Positions 33,257 to 42,134 of a stretch of 64,000 nt of DNA are shown here, in pieces; position 1 is the stretch's first letter, and the number at the start of each line of letters is the position of its first letter. Origin of the DNA: Bdellovibrionales bacterium GWA2_49_15 (lineage in GTDB: Bacteria; Bdellovibrionota; Bacteriovoracia; Bacteriovoracales; Bacteriovoracaceae); the NCBI GenBank assembly GCA_001769855.1, contig MEPP01000001.1, positions 164,982-228,981 on the forward strand, given 5' to 3'. The notes beneath the pieces are model-generated. The model worked only from the letters and a program-made list of their open reading frames with translations. It did no database searches and was not told the origin of the DNA. A program made the position numbers and the translations under genes.

Positions 33257-34497
33257 CTGTCCTCCCTGATGATATCCATCGGAGTCATACGACCGGCGTG
33301 TACCGCCGGTAAGATACTGGCCAGCGCTCCTGAAAGAAGGGCGAAGCCTAAGGCCGTGAAGTAGATATCCGGATTATAGGAGATGAGCAGGTGATTCCCT
33401 CTTCCAATTTGAAAACCTAAATCCACATTGCCCACGATGCGACATAGGGTATACCCGATCAAAAGCCCGAGTGGACCGCCCAGGACGCCAATCACAAAAC
33501 CCTGAATAAAAAATAACTCGAAAACCGCCCAGGCGCCAAACCCCATGGATCGCAAGATGGCAATCTCTCTTTTTTTCTGGGAAATCATGATGGTCAAAAT
33601 ATTGTAAATGCCGAAGGCCGCCACGATGAGGATAGAAACGGTAATCACAAAGCGGGCAATATCCTGGATTTTTACAATTTGCATATAAGCGGCATTGGCG
33701 CGCTCCCAATCTTCAACCTTGTCTGGGCCCAGGAGCGACCAGACCTCGGCCTTGGCATAGGCCTGGGAAGAATCCACCAGCGCAATGGAAATTTCAGAAA
33801 CTCTTCCATAGGCCTTGCCCAAAGTTTGCACATCTCGCAGGTGGGCATAGGCGACGACGTCATCAAAGTTATGATTGCCTAAATGGATAATTCCCACAAC
33901 TTTAAAAGGACGCCCCTCATTTCGGCCAGAGGTAAGCATGACAGTGCCGCCGACGCTCACCCCCAACTTTTCCGCCACCCCACTCCCCAGCACCAGTCGG
34001 CTCCCGGCCGATTCTAAATCTTGCAGCTTCCCCTCGCGCATGTAATCGGCCAAGGCGGTAACTTGCATCTGGCGGGAAGGAATAATTCCAATCAGCTCTG
34101 AGTTGGCGCGCAGCGCCGCCCGAGTTACCAGCACCGGGAGGGTAAGTTTTGGCGCAAAATTATAAACATCCGGATCATTTTCCAAACGATGGGCATGGCC
34201 GAGATAATTTTCCAGCCGCGCCTCACCTCTTTTTCCCAGAGGGGGAATGAGCCAATGGACAAGATTCCTTCCGGGAAAAAAACTTTCTGTCAGGGCCTTG
34301 CCATCAATCGTCCGGTCGGAGCCGGAGATTCGGACATGGGAGGTGTTGTTCATGAGCTGGCCGGAGATATACTCTCTCAATCCCAGCTGTACACCGGCGA
34401 TGACCACATAGATCATGGTGCCGAAGCTAACGCCGATTAAAATCAGGGCGGTCTGTTTCTTTCGCGCGAATAATTGTTTGAGTGCTAAATATAACAT
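33253..34497 (-). CDS. ABC transporter permease, FtsX/LolC family
   Basis: 414 residues. A transmembrane segment near 15-35, a large periplasmic domain (about 40-270) and three C-terminal segments (about 290-400) are the FtsX/MacB/LolC layout. The sequence AREKREIAILRSMGFG-like block (here QKKREIAILRSMGFG) is the typical cytoplasmic coupling motif. It pairs with the ATPase at 32603 and the membrane fusion protein at 34502, as in MacAB-type exporters rather than LolCDE. No outer-membrane channel is encoded nearby. Confidence 0.93.
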   Translation of the reverse strand: MLYLALKQLFARKKQTALILIGVSFGTMIYVVIAGVQLGLREYISGQLMNNTSHVRISGSDRTIDGKALTESFFPGRNLVHWLIPPLGKRGEARLENYLGHAHRLENDPDVYNFAPKLTLPVLVTRAALRANSELIGIIPSRQMQVTALADYMREGKLQDLESAGSRLVLGSGVAEKLGVSVGGTVMLTSGRNEGRPFKVVGIIHLGNHNFDDVVAYAHLRDVQTLGKAYGRVSEISIALVDSSQAYAKAEVWSLLGPDKVEDWERANAAYMQIVKIQDIARFVITVSILIVAAFGIYNILTIMISQKKREIAILRSMGFGAWAVFELFFIQGFVIGVLGGPLGLLIGYTLCRIVGNVDLGFQIGRGNHLLISYNPDIYFTALGFALLSGALASILPAVHAGRMTPMDIIREDR

Positions 34498-34501
34498 ACG
34501 C

Positions 34502-35281
34502 TCACTTCACTAAGGCAAAATCCCCGGGCCTGATATCGCCCTCCAAAACCTCGGCAAAGGTACCATCCGAAGCGCCCAGCTTTAACTTCACCTTATGCTG
34601 TTTCCCACCACGTTCCAAGAGCGCAATTCCCCCGGCAACGGCCCTGACCGGAAAAAGCAGGACGTTATCACGGTGACCGACTTCAATGGCAACGTCGGCC
34701 GACATCCCCGGTAAAATGCCAGGACTCAAATTATCAACACGGATGCTGGCCACAAACTCATCGCCTCTAGGGTAAAGTGATTCCACCATCCCCGCGATGC
34801 TGTCACCCTTTTGTCCATCGAAAACGATTTTTGCGGTCAGGCCTTTTCTCGCCCGCAGGGCCCCTTCCTGCTCGAGCAAGACCTCAATATATCGCTCTTC
34901 TAGATTCGTGAGCGTCAGTAAAGTAGTTTGTGGAAAAACGATCTCCCCTTGATCGGCGGCGATATAGGTCACGGTCCCGTCAAAAGGAGCGGAGAAAGTG
35001 GCGGCATCCTTGAAATCCATCAGCGGCACGCCTTTTTTAATGACATCTCCCTCTTTGACATAAATTTTTGACACGCTGGAAGTGATTCCCAACTTTAGTT
35101 CATACTGCTTGCGCGATTTGACTTTGCCGATGCCGTAGATCGCCTCGTAGAGCTGGCCAGCACGAACTTCAATTTTTTCAAAATTATTGCGACTTCTAAA
35201 AATTCCCGCACTGGCGACAAAAAGAATGGCCAGCGCAGACACCACCAAAAAAATTTTTTTATTCGTCATACTTTTGCCCAT
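34502..35281 (-). CDS. Membrane fusion protein (HlyD/MacA-like adaptor)
   Basis: 259 residues: an N-terminal anchor (about 7-24), a short biotinyl-like hybrid domain (GVPLMDFKDAATFSAPFDG, about 82-100) with little or no coiled coil, and a beta-barrel part (ADVAIEVG, LLFPVRAVAGG). It should bridge the inner-membrane permease to the envelope. The ATG overlaps the stop of the preceding methyltransferase gene (TGATG), and the permease gene follows after four bases. It is short compared with MacA because the hairpin is reduced, which might suit a Lol-like or efflux role. Confidence 0.88.
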   Translation of the reverse strand: MGKSMTNKKIFLVVSALAILFVASAGIFRSRNNFEKIEVRAGQLYEAIYGIGKVKSRKQYELKLGITSSVSKIYVKEGDVIKKGVPLMDFKDAATFSAPFDGTVTYIAADQGEIVFPQTTLLTLTNLEERYIEVLLEQEGALRARKGLTAKIVFDGQKGDSIAGMVESLYPRGDEFVASIRVDNLSPGILPGMSADVAIEVGHRDNVLLFPVRAVAGGIALLERGGKQHKVKLKLGASDGTFAEVLEGDIRPGDFALVK

Positions 35282-36201
35282 CAGTTCATTTTATAAAAAG
35301 CAACTTTCACTGGAAAATTGGCATCAGTCCCCAGGGGAATAGTAGGCCCATCCCCCCAACAAAGAAATTGAAAAAGTGGTCCCAGCGCCTGTTCTGCCAT
35401 GCTTCTGAAATTGTCCCGGGCCAGGACGGGGTCATTGGCCACCAGAACAAGGGTCCCCCCGGGGGACAGCCACTCCGGAACGCGCTTTAAAATACGAGCA
35501 TAATTTCTCTCAAGGGAAAAAGACTCCTGATGGGATGGAGGGTCAATAATAATTAGATCAAAAGGACCTAAGCGGGTTAAGCGACCAAAGGATTTCAGGA
35601 TGTCGAGGGGATGATAAAAAAAACTTCCCTGACATTGATTAAGGGTGTGATTTTCTCTCCCCCAGGTTAAAAAGTTCTTTCGCATGTCGACATTATGAAC
35701 TTGCCTGGCCTGGCCTTTCGCCGCCGCGACTGAAAGGGCGCAGGTGTAGGAAAAAAGGTTCAGCACTGTTTTGCCGGAAGAATTGAGTAAGAGCCAAAGG
35801 CGCAGTGGTGCCATATCAAGAAATAATCCGATGTTCTGATCTCGTCCTAGCTTAATCAGAAATTGAAAAGGCCCCTCGCGCACCACCACGGGTTTATCCG
35901 GCATAGGCCCCTTGAGAATCTCCCAGAAGGCCTTTCCCAAATCACGCGTCTGCATAAAAATGCCATGAATTTGAGGCCTGTCCAATTGCGCGAAGTATTC
36001 TTTTATGCTCGCGGTGATCTCCGGCGCCAAAGGGCGATGAAGAAAAATGATCAGATAAGGCGGAAACCACTCTATCGTCACATTCTCAAATCCGGGAAAT
36101 TGCCTGCCGCGGCCGTGGACTAAACGTTTGGCACTGCTCGCCCACCCAAGATCATCAAAGTCCAGCCGGTCAAATAAAGAAAATAAATCGCGAAAGATCA
36201 C
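35281..36201 (-). CDS. Class I SAM-dependent methyltransferase, RlmI/RlmK-like
   Basis: 306 residues. The C-terminal part matches the RlmI/RlmK-like SAM fold: NLFSYTCALSVAAAKG (about 147-162), VDMRKNFLTWGRENH and FDLIIIDPPSH (about 212-222), ending in a CWGDGPTIP-type tail. These enzymes methylate cytosine or guanine in 23S rRNA; the usual PUA domain is replaced by a short N-terminal region without clear homology. It sits in a run of overlapping genes for dipeptidases and an exporter, an odd place for an rRNA methyltransferase. A natural-product-type methylation is an alternative. It overlaps the gene upstream by four bases. Confidence 0.85.
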   Translation of the reverse strand: MIFRDLFSLFDRLDFDDLGWASSAKRLVHGRGRQFPGFENVTIEWFPPYLIIFLHRPLAPEITASIKEYFAQLDRPQIHGIFMQTRDLGKAFWEILKGPMPDKPVVVREGPFQFLIKLGRDQNIGLFLDMAPLRLWLLLNSSGKTVLNLFSYTCALSVAAAKGQARQVHNVDMRKNFLTWGRENHTLNQCQGSFFYHPLDILKSFGRLTRLGPFDLIIIDPPSHQESFSLERNYARILKRVPEWLSPGGTLVLVANDPVLARDNFRSMAEQALGPLFQFLCWGDGPTIPLGTDANFPVKVAFYKMN

Positions 36202-36530
36202 TCTTCGCCCGCCAATCGACGCTCATGTTCGCGCAGTCGACGTTTCATCCAACGGGTTCCCATTACAAGAAAAAAATAGCAGAGCGACCAAAAGATATCA
36301 GAAACAAATTCCCAAACTTCCCGAGGCAGATGGAAAAAATAATCGTAGGACTCTTTGGCGATCGCAACGAGCGTGATTAAGGTAAAGATTTTCCACAGGG
36401 CCCATCCCCTTCTGATGAGAAAAATTGTCAGCGCCGTTCCCACAATAAAATGCAAGGTCGAATCGAGCGGGATCATCCCGCCAATCTGGTAGGAAGAAAT
36501 CCCACCGAGAGTTTTGTCAAGACCGTTCAT
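36198..36530 (-). CDS. Small membrane protein with conserved D-H-KE-D pattern
   Basis: 110 residues with about three hydrophobic segments (25-42, 45-60 and 72-90) and a basic C-terminal tail. Polar residues line the membrane part: LDST LH, KESYD and SDIFWS, a pattern shared with the YfiM/DUF2279 and VanZ-like groups, though no family is certain. ATG at 36530 is taken because it begins the first hydrophobic stretch; the start overlaps the dipeptidase gene by 14 bases. It overlaps the methyltransferase gene by four bases, so it belongs to the same operon. Confidence 0.55.
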   Translation of the reverse strand: MNGLDKTLGGISSYQIGGMIPLDSTLHFIVGTALTIFLIRRGWALWKIFTLITLVAIAKESYDYFFHLPREVWEFVSDIFWSLCYFFLVMGTRWMKRRLREHERRLAGEE

Positions 36531-37695
36531 ACGCAAGCACCTTTTCCCAAATTTGCAAAAAACGCTCAGCACTTTGCTCAAAAGCATCGACCCCGATCGA
36601 TTGTCTTTTTAAGTATTCGAACATGGAGGGAAGTAAATGGGGGCCGGCCAAACCTTGCACATCAAAGGCCAAGGGAGCTTCTTTCAAGGCGGATTCGGGC
36701 AGGTATCCCTTGGGTCCATACTTGGGACGGGAATGGGGAACGAAGCCGTTAAAATCCGTTCCCAATGCAATGGGAACGCCATTTTTACCCATGAGCTTTT
36801 CCAGGTGTCGGATATGTAAAAGATAATCGTCGATGGTGCCTCGGCAATGGTCCGCAGGCAATGGCGACTTCAGAGGACCATGCGGATGGAGCATCTCCAC
36901 CGCGCCGGTGACCGCGATCATTCCTCCTAAACCATAAAGCCCCTTGATTTGCTCATTGGTCAAACCACGCTCCTCATCACGAATCTCTCGCACATACCCG
37001 TGTGACATGATGATGGGTAACTGAGCTGTTTTCGCCTCTTGTAAAGTTTGGTTGAAGGAGAGGTCGCTCATATGGGCGGTATCCACGATGATCCCGGCCT
37101 TAAACATATTTTGAATCGCCACTTTTCCCAAGGCACTCAAGCCTTTTCTGGATGACGGCCAAAAAGTCCGCTTCAACTGGCCGATCAAATTGACAACCAC
37201 CAGCTTCCCTCTCATCACGGCAGAATCGCCGTACTGGTTATCCCCTAGATGGATCGGCGCGATCATGGCGACACCGCGATCCCGCCAACTGCGGGCATCC
37301 TCTAAAGTATCAATTAAAAATTCCGCTCCCTCAAAGGCATGTATAAAAGCAATTTTCCCCTGGGCAATAAGGTCGCGGGCCTCGGCTGGATTATGGGCCA
37401 CGCCAAAATCTGCAGCATGTCGTTTGGCCAAATTTTCCACATACTCAAGCTGCTGGAGGACCTGTTTTTTCGCAATCGACTTAGTAAATCCCAGGCTGTT
37501 GACGAGGGTGGCCTGGACATAAATTTTCACGCCACTTTTTTTCAAAAGTTCCAAATTCATGACTTGCTGCTGCCCGTGGCGATAGGTCAACTTGGTGCAG
37601 GCCGGACACTCGGGGTCTCCTCCGAAAAGCATAAAGCCGAAAGGAATGTGAGAGGCAATATGGGCGTGGAGATCAACAACCCCTTTCACACTCAT
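36517..37695 (-). CDS. M19-like (renal dipeptidase-type) peptidase, cytoplasmic paralogue
   Basis: 392 residues. The amidohydrolase-type pattern is VVDLHAH (about 7-13), the bridging Glu in IHAFEGAE (about 120), His in DTAHMSD (about 220), HGYVREIRDEERG (about 245) and Asp in LGTDFNGF (about 325). M19 enzymes cleave dipeptides, including those with D-residues, using two zinc ions; they normally have HxD in the first motif, but this one has HAH. There is no signal peptide. ATG at 37695 is supported by AGGAG upstream and by an ATGA overlap with the exported paralogue. The CxxC (CPACT, about 36) is unusual. Confidence 0.85.
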   Translation of the reverse strand: MSVKGVVDLHAHIASHIPFGFMLFGGDPECPACTKLTYRHGQQQVMNLELLKKSGVKIYVQATLVNSLGFTKSIAKKQVLQQLEYVENLAKRHAADFGVAHNPAEARDLIAQGKIAFIHAFEGAEFLIDTLEDARSWRDRGVAMIAPIHLGDNQYGDSAVMRGKLVVVNLIGQLKRTFWPSSRKGLSALGKVAIQNMFKAGIIVDTAHMSDLSFNQTLQEAKTAQLPIIMSHGYVREIRDEERGLTNEQIKGLYGLGGMIAVTGAVEMLHPHGPLKSPLPADHCRGTIDDYLLHIRHLEKLMGKNGVPIALGTDFNGFVPHSRPKYGPKGYLPESALKEAPLAFDVQGLAGPHLLPSMFEYLKRQSIGVDAFEQSAERFLQIWEKVLAYERS

Positions 37696-38909
37696 TCCCC
37701 ACTCCTGTTTTGCGCCAGCTCCCATTGGGCCAAAAATTCATTGGCCATCCCATCCTGAGATAAGGTTTTCTGCAGGCGTTTTTCCAAAGAGAGCTGTAAA
37801 TCCGCCATCTGATCTATCGAGATCAGACCGACGCGATCAAGGGAGGTTTGGGTGGTACAACGGGCCGGACGTAAATGCGAAATGCCTCCGGAAAAGTCCG
37901 AGCCAAAGGCCACGCGGGTAAAGCCGATCTGAGTTCCAATCTCATAATAATGCTGGGCCAGGGCCTCGACTCCGCCACGACATGGACGGCAGTTAGCGGG
38001 ACAAAACTCATTGTCGACTTTGGTATTCACCAGCATTTCTTCTGAAGGCACGAGCCCCACGTAACCGCGATTTTGTCGAATCCAATCCAGGTGGCGGGGA
38101 CTAATGCCGCGCTCGTCTTTATAATATTTGCGAAGCGCCGTATGGGTAAAAAGGAGCGGCTGACCATAGGCCAGGAGCAAGGGAAGCGCATCATCGATGG
38201 ATCGATCGCTCATATGAGTCAAATCGATCCACACTCCTCGCGCCATTAAACGTAAGATAAGATCTTTTCCTTCCGGGGTCAGGCCCATGGGATTCATTCG
38301 CGCGCCATTCTTCCATTCAAAATAAAAATTTTTCAGCGTAAAAATTGATTTGCGAAGGCCTCGCATGTAGGCCGCACCACCGCATGAGTTGTTAATGAGA
38401 TGGATGGGAGTCACAATGGCAATCCCGGCCTCATCAATGAATTCCACAAAATCCTGAGGGCTCTCAAACATCCCATGCGCCCCCTCGAGCGAAAGAAGAA
38501 AAATCTTTTTCCCTTGAGCGTACGCGCGCTGGGCCTGTCTGGCATTCTTGGCCAAAATCCACTCCGGGTGCTGGGCCACATAATCATAGGCCTGTCTGAT
38601 CTGCCGCCTGAGACTTTCTTTGACAGACTCACGCCAGGAAAGTCCGGGTCTTAAAACCAAGGCGGGATGAGCGTATAAGGCCGCTACGAAGATGCGCACA
38701 CCGGATTTGGCCAAAGTTTCGGCATTGATTTTGGAAGAAAGCATGCAACGCCATGAATGGGCGCATAGCTTATGGTTAAAGTCCCCTCGAAAGATCGCTC
38801 CCATCCCTTCATTCATGAAAGCATGAGAATGAAGTTCCACAAAGGCGGGGGCGGAAAGTGAGAACATCATGCTCACCGCGATGACTAACATCCTTGTTTT
38901 GTTCAACAT
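37692..38909 (-). CDS. M19-like peptidase, exported paralogue
   Basis: 405 residues with a signal peptide (about 1-22). The motifs parallel the adjacent paralogue: FVELHSHAF (HxH), LLSLEGAHG, DLTHMSD, FTHTALRKYYKDERG and FGSDFSGG. A Cys cluster CPANCRPC lies near 295-302 in the mature protein. It would act in the periplasm, perhaps on dipeptides or peptidoglycan fragments. It is the first gene of the seven-gene run. ATG at 38909 is chosen for AGAGGATTATTG upstream and because it starts the signal peptide; longer reading frame upstream is not supported. Confidence 0.85.
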   Translation of the reverse strand: MLNKTRMLVIAVSMMFSLSAPAFVELHSHAFMNEGMGAIFRGDFNHKLCAHSWRCMLSSKINAETLAKSGVRIFVAALYAHPALVLRPGLSWRESVKESLRRQIRQAYDYVAQHPEWILAKNARQAQRAYAQGKKIFLLSLEGAHGMFESPQDFVEFIDEAGIAIVTPIHLINNSCGGAAYMRGLRKSIFTLKNFYFEWKNGARMNPMGLTPEGKDLILRLMARGVWIDLTHMSDRSIDDALPLLLAYGQPLLFTHTALRKYYKDERGISPRHLDWIRQNRGYVGLVPSEEMLVNTKVDNEFCPANCRPCRGGVEALAQHYYEIGTQIGFTRVAFGSDFSGGISHLRPARCTTQTSLDRVGLISIDQMADLQLSLEKRLQKTLSQDGMANEFLAQWELAQNRSGE

Positions 38910-38976
38910 CAATAATCCTCTAAACCTCGACGCAATCAGTTGTCGAGCTGTGATGTAACGTTTAAAGTATAAGCGT

Positions 38977-40203
38977 ATGTTACAAATATTATTTTGGCGA
39001 TGGCCTTTTATAATCACTTCGTTTTTCATCTTCGGGCCTTTTTCCTCGGAGGCCATTCCCATGGTTCTCACCAACGACATCACCACATCAGCGACACCAC
39101 TCACGCGCAAGTTTCCAAGTTTGGAGACGATTGCCAGAACTCCCATTTTGGATGGCGAAACTCCCTATCATGCTCTTAAAAATCTTGAGACCTATCTCAC
39201 CGGGAAAGAGCATGGCCGATTATGGGTCAAGCGCGATGACTTAAGTTCGAGAGAGGTTGGCGGCAATAAGGCCCGCAAGTTAGAGTATCTTCTGGCCGAA
39301 GCCAAAAGGGAAAATGCCAGTGAGCTGATCACCTTTGGAATGTGGGGCTCAAATCACGCCCTCGCCACGGCCATCGCGGGCCATGCGTTACAGCTTGGCG
39401 TGACCCTGCATCTCGGCCCTCAACCTCCCACCCCTGATGTCAGAAAAAAGCTTCTGGCCATGCATGCCCTCGGAGCCAAGTTGGTTTTCCATGGCGGTCA
39501 ACTTTCGTTAGGGCTGGGCATCGCCCAAGGGTTTCTCCGCTCGCTATGGTCAAAAAAAATCTTCTATATTCCCCCTGGCGGAAGCAACGCCCTGAGTACT
39601 CTTGGATACGTCAATGCTTTCCTGGAGCTTCAGGAGCAGCTGGAAGGCAAACCGTTGCCTAAGCGCATCTTTCTTCCCATGGGAACTGCGGGCACCTCCG
39701 CGGGACTCCTGGTGGGCAGCTGCCTGGCAGGTGTCCAGGACCAAGTTCAGATCGTTTCGGTGGGAATTTCCCACAGTCCGATCTCCAACGGAAAATCGGT
39801 TCTGTCACTGGCGCGGAAAACCTACAATTTTATTCGGAAACACCTCTCAAAGGCCGACCTGGCCCGTCTGCCGGTTTGCGATTTTAAGAAAAATTTCACT
39901 TATCTGAAGGAATATTCGGAGCCAGGTTATGGTGCGACTAATCCTGCGGTCTTTCTGGCCATGGATCTGTTGCAAACTCAAGAAGGACTGGTGCTGGATG
40001 GGACCTATTCAGGCAAGGCCTTTTTGGCCATGCGGCAAACGGTTGAGGCCGAGGTCAAACGCGGAGAGGAAATCCCCACAACACTCTTTTGGTTAACCTA
40101 CAACGGCCAGCGTCTGGAACAGATTATTCACGATTTTCCCTGGAAAAACCCGGCAAAACCCTATCTCGATCTTCCACAGTCCTTTCACTTTATTTTTGAT
40201 TAA
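38977..40203 (+). CDS. D-cysteine desulfhydrase/ACC deaminase-family PLP enzyme
   Basis: 408 residues. The PLP Lys is in EVGGNKARKLEY (about 92-103), after WVKRDDL, as in the tryptophan synthase-beta-like group that includes D-cysteine desulfhydrase and ACC deaminase. Others blocks are FGMWGSNHALA, PPGGSNALSTLGYV and GTAGTSAGLL. It releases ammonia (and sulfide) from the amino acid; the exact substrate is unknown. The start is uncertain: ATG at 38977 adds a signal-like segment (about 1-27), which would export it, whereas ATG at 39061 has GGAGG eight bases upstream and would give a cytoplasmic enzyme of 380 residues. It is divergent from the dipeptidase operon. Confidence 0.85.
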   Translation: MLQILFWRWPFIITSFFIFGPFSSEAIPMVLTNDITTSATPLTRKFPSLETIARTPILDGETPYHALKNLETYLTGKEHGRLWVKRDDLSSREVGGNKARKLEYLLAEAKRENASELITFGMWGSNHALATAIAGHALQLGVTLHLGPQPPTPDVRKKLLAMHALGAKLVFHGGQLSLGLGIAQGFLRSLWSKKIFYIPPGGSNALSTLGYVNAFLELQEQLEGKPLPKRIFLPMGTAGTSAGLLVGSCLAGVQDQVQIVSVGISHSPISNGKSVLSLARKTYNFIRKHLSKADLARLPVCDFKKNFTYLKEYSEPGYGATNPAVFLAMDLLQTQEGLVLDGTYSGKAFLAMRQTVEAEVKRGEEIPTTLFWLTYNGQRLEQIIHDFPWKNPAKPYLDLPQSFHFIFD

Positions 40204-40639
40204 CGACTCTGAAAAAAGCGTAGGCCAGATAGCACCAGGCAATGATAAAGGACAGGCCGCCAACTGGAACCGGGGCCACGAAAAACTTGTTTGCCGTGAG
40301 TGCATAAACATAACAATGAACAGAAAACAGAAAAATCCCCAACAGCATGAGATTCCTGGCCCACATTAAATGTTTCAGCGGGAAAAGAAGTTTGTTTTCA
40401 TCCGAAGCGAGCTGGGCCATGAATTCTAAAACCCCGAGAAATAAAATGCCAAGCCCATGGATGATTTGGTAGTGCACCCCCGTCTTGAAAGTTTCCACCA
40501 GAGGTGGTGGGGTAAAACTGGCCAGCCAATGGGCCCCAACTGCGCCTAACATCACCCCGGTCCCGATCATGAGGGAGCCAATCATCAAAGTGAAAGCAAA
40601 ATTGCCCTGACAACAATTTATTTTTTTTGCACAAATCAT
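40190..40639 (-). CDS. DUF423 family small membrane protein
   Basis: 149 residues with four hydrophobic segments. GAVGAHWLA (about 33-41), FKTGVHYQIIHGLGILFL (about 51-68) and PVPVGGLSFIIAW (about 122-134) are characteristic of DUF423 (YwdK/YgdD). The role is unknown. ATG at 40639 is used; ATG at 40585 (MIGSLM) is an alternative. Its stop overlaps the 3' end of the PLP gene by 14 bases, tail to tail. It follows the VTT-domain gene on the same strand after a gap of 16 bases. Confidence 0.85.
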   Translation of the reverse strand: MICAKKINCCQGNFAFTLMIGSLMIGTGVMLGAVGAHWLASFTPPPLVETFKTGVHYQIIHGLGILFLGVLEFMAQLASDENKLLFPLKHLMWARNLMLLGIFLFSVHCYVYALTANKFFVAPVPVGGLSFIIAWCYLAYAFFRVVNQK

Positions 40640-40655
40640 TTTAAGCTCTTTAGAT

Positions 40656-41282
40656 TTAACGAAGATATTTGATCACGATAATGCCACCGATAAGAAGTAT
40701 CAGAAATGCCAGCATCAGCCAACTGAGGTACTTCTCGACAAATGGTCGAATCTTCACTCCATACTTAAAAACGAGTGCGCCTAAAAGATAGAACCGAATG
40801 GAACGGCAAACTACCGAGGCCAGAAAAAATTCGCCAAAGGGGACATTGGCCACCCCTGCGGTGATGGTAATAATCTTGAAAGGAATCGGGGTAAAACCTT
40901 TGGCCACGATCACGTTAAAGGCGTTGTCGATATAGAGCTGCTTCACTTTATCGAAAGAGGCCTGGGAAAAAACCAAGGGAATAAAGGTATCGTGCAGGTG
41001 CTCCCACAGGGAATGACCGATATAATATCCCAGCATTCCTCCAAGGACTGAGGCGACCAGGCACCAGGAGGCAAAACGAAAGCTCTTGCGCGGTGTCGCA
41101 AAGCAGAGGGCCAGCAACAAGACATCAGGAGGAATGGGAAAAAAGCTCGACTCGGCAAAGGAGATGACAAAGAGCATGGGAACACCATAAGGCGTGTCGG
41201 CCCATTTCAGACACCAATCATACATCCGTCTCATCAAGCCAGGCTTCCCGACTGTAAGAGGGATAGACTCTTGTATATTCAT
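40656..41282 (-). CDS. YqaA/VTT-domain membrane protein
   Basis: 208 residues with four or five transmembrane segments. FAESSFFPIPPDVLL (about 43-57) and FTPIPFKIITITAGVA (about 131-146) are the re-entrant and Pro-containing motifs of the DedA/VTT superfamily, here the YqaA branch. These proteins are implicated in lipid scrambling or recycling and in membrane potential maintenance. ATG at 41282 overlaps the stop of the preceding gene (ATGA). The gene precedes DUF423 in the same direction. Confidence 0.92.
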   Translation of the reverse strand: MNIQESIPLTVGKPGLMRRMYDWCLKWADTPYGVPMLFVISFAESSFFPIPPDVLLLALCFATPRKSFRFASWCLVASVLGGMLGYYIGHSLWEHLHDTFIPLVFSQASFDKVKQLYIDNAFNVIVAKGFTPIPFKIITITAGVANVPFGEFFLASVVCRSIRFYLLGALVFKYGVKIRPFVEKYLSWLMLAFLILLIGGIIVIKYLR

Positions 41283-42043
41283 TTTTGCTTCTCCACAACT
41301 GCAACGGGTGCCAAAGGATGCTCAAAAGAAACGAGCGTGGACATGGTGCCTTCGGCCATCGACTTATACACCATCGCAACCGCAAAGCCATTGGTCATCA
41401 TCCAGTAAGAGGTTTTGGTGGTGTAGGTCATGCCAACACGGCATTTTCCGGGTTCCAGCTCTTCAACCTCATAGCTTCCCTGAATGACATCAAACACTGA
41501 TTTCTTTTTTTCAGAGGTGGCCAGGTATGGTAAGACTTCCTCATCGCTCAACATCCCATACGTGATTAGAGCGAGGCGCTTGCCCGAAGCGACTATTTTT
41601 TCTGTGTGCACCACCAGGTCATAGTTTTGAAATGCCTCCCGATTATAGATATTGCGAAAAATCAAAAAACGTTGTTTTTCATTTTCCATTTTTGCAGGAG
41701 GAAGTTTGATATCGCGAATGATGATCGACTCGACTAGGTTTTTGTTGAGGTGCTGGCAGTTAAAGTCCTTAGGGGAAAAACGACGTTTATCGCGATAGTC
41801 ATTATTGCAACGTTGCTCAAAATGCAAAATATCCGAGACCACATCAGAAAAAGGCCGCTGAATCACTTTCCCCAAAGTGGCGTGAAAGATGCGAGCATCG
41901 TCCACCTTGGCCGTTTCCAGCTTCACGCCATTCATCTCTCTTTGGTCTTCAAATTTCAAACTCTGAATGGAAAATTCAGCGAAGGCCGGTGCGGTCGCAA
42001 CGATAAAAATAATTAGCAGGGCGGGTTGTACAAATGCTCTCAA
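41279..42043 (-). CDS. Exported hypothetical protein, START/SRPBCC-like
   Basis: 254 residues. A signal peptide (about 1-22, MRAFVQPALLIIFIVATAPAFA broken by its hydrophobic core) precedes a mature domain whose helix-and-strand pattern, with the late VGMTYTTKTSYWMM and a long C-terminal helix, is reminiscent of START/SRPBCC ligand-binding folds; this is low confidence. TTG at 42043 is chosen because AGGAG lies seven bases upstream and it begins the signal peptide; upstream ATG starts lack ribosome sites. It overlaps the YqaA-type gene by four bases and is divergent from the NYN gene. Confidence 0.6.
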   Translation of the reverse strand: MRAFVQPALLIIFIVATAPAFAEFSIQSLKFEDQREMNGVKLETAKVDDARIFHATLGKVIQRPFSDVVSDILHFEQRCNNDYRDKRRFSPKDFNCQHLNKNLVESIIIRDIKLPPAKMENEKQRFLIFRNIYNREAFQNYDLVVHTEKIVASGKRLALITYGMLSDEEVLPYLATSEKKKSVFDVIQGSYEVEELEPGKCRVGMTYTTKTSYWMMTNGFAVAMVYKSMAEGTMSTLVSFEHPLAPVAVVEKQK

Positions 42044-42134
42044 TGACTTTCTCCTGATGCAGTGCTTGTATTTCATCTGGCCAAGAACTGTTATTTTGGG
42101 CATAGTGCAAGGGTATATACTAGGAGAAAATCTC

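Noticed and set aside
38910..39146. N-terminal extension of the exported M19-like peptidase
   Set aside because: The residues are not conserved in style, and ATG 38909 has AGAGGATT and starts a signal peptide. The extension would overlap the divergent gene.
40398..40634. Alternative frame inside the DUF423 gene
   Set aside because: The DUF423 motifs identify the correct frame.
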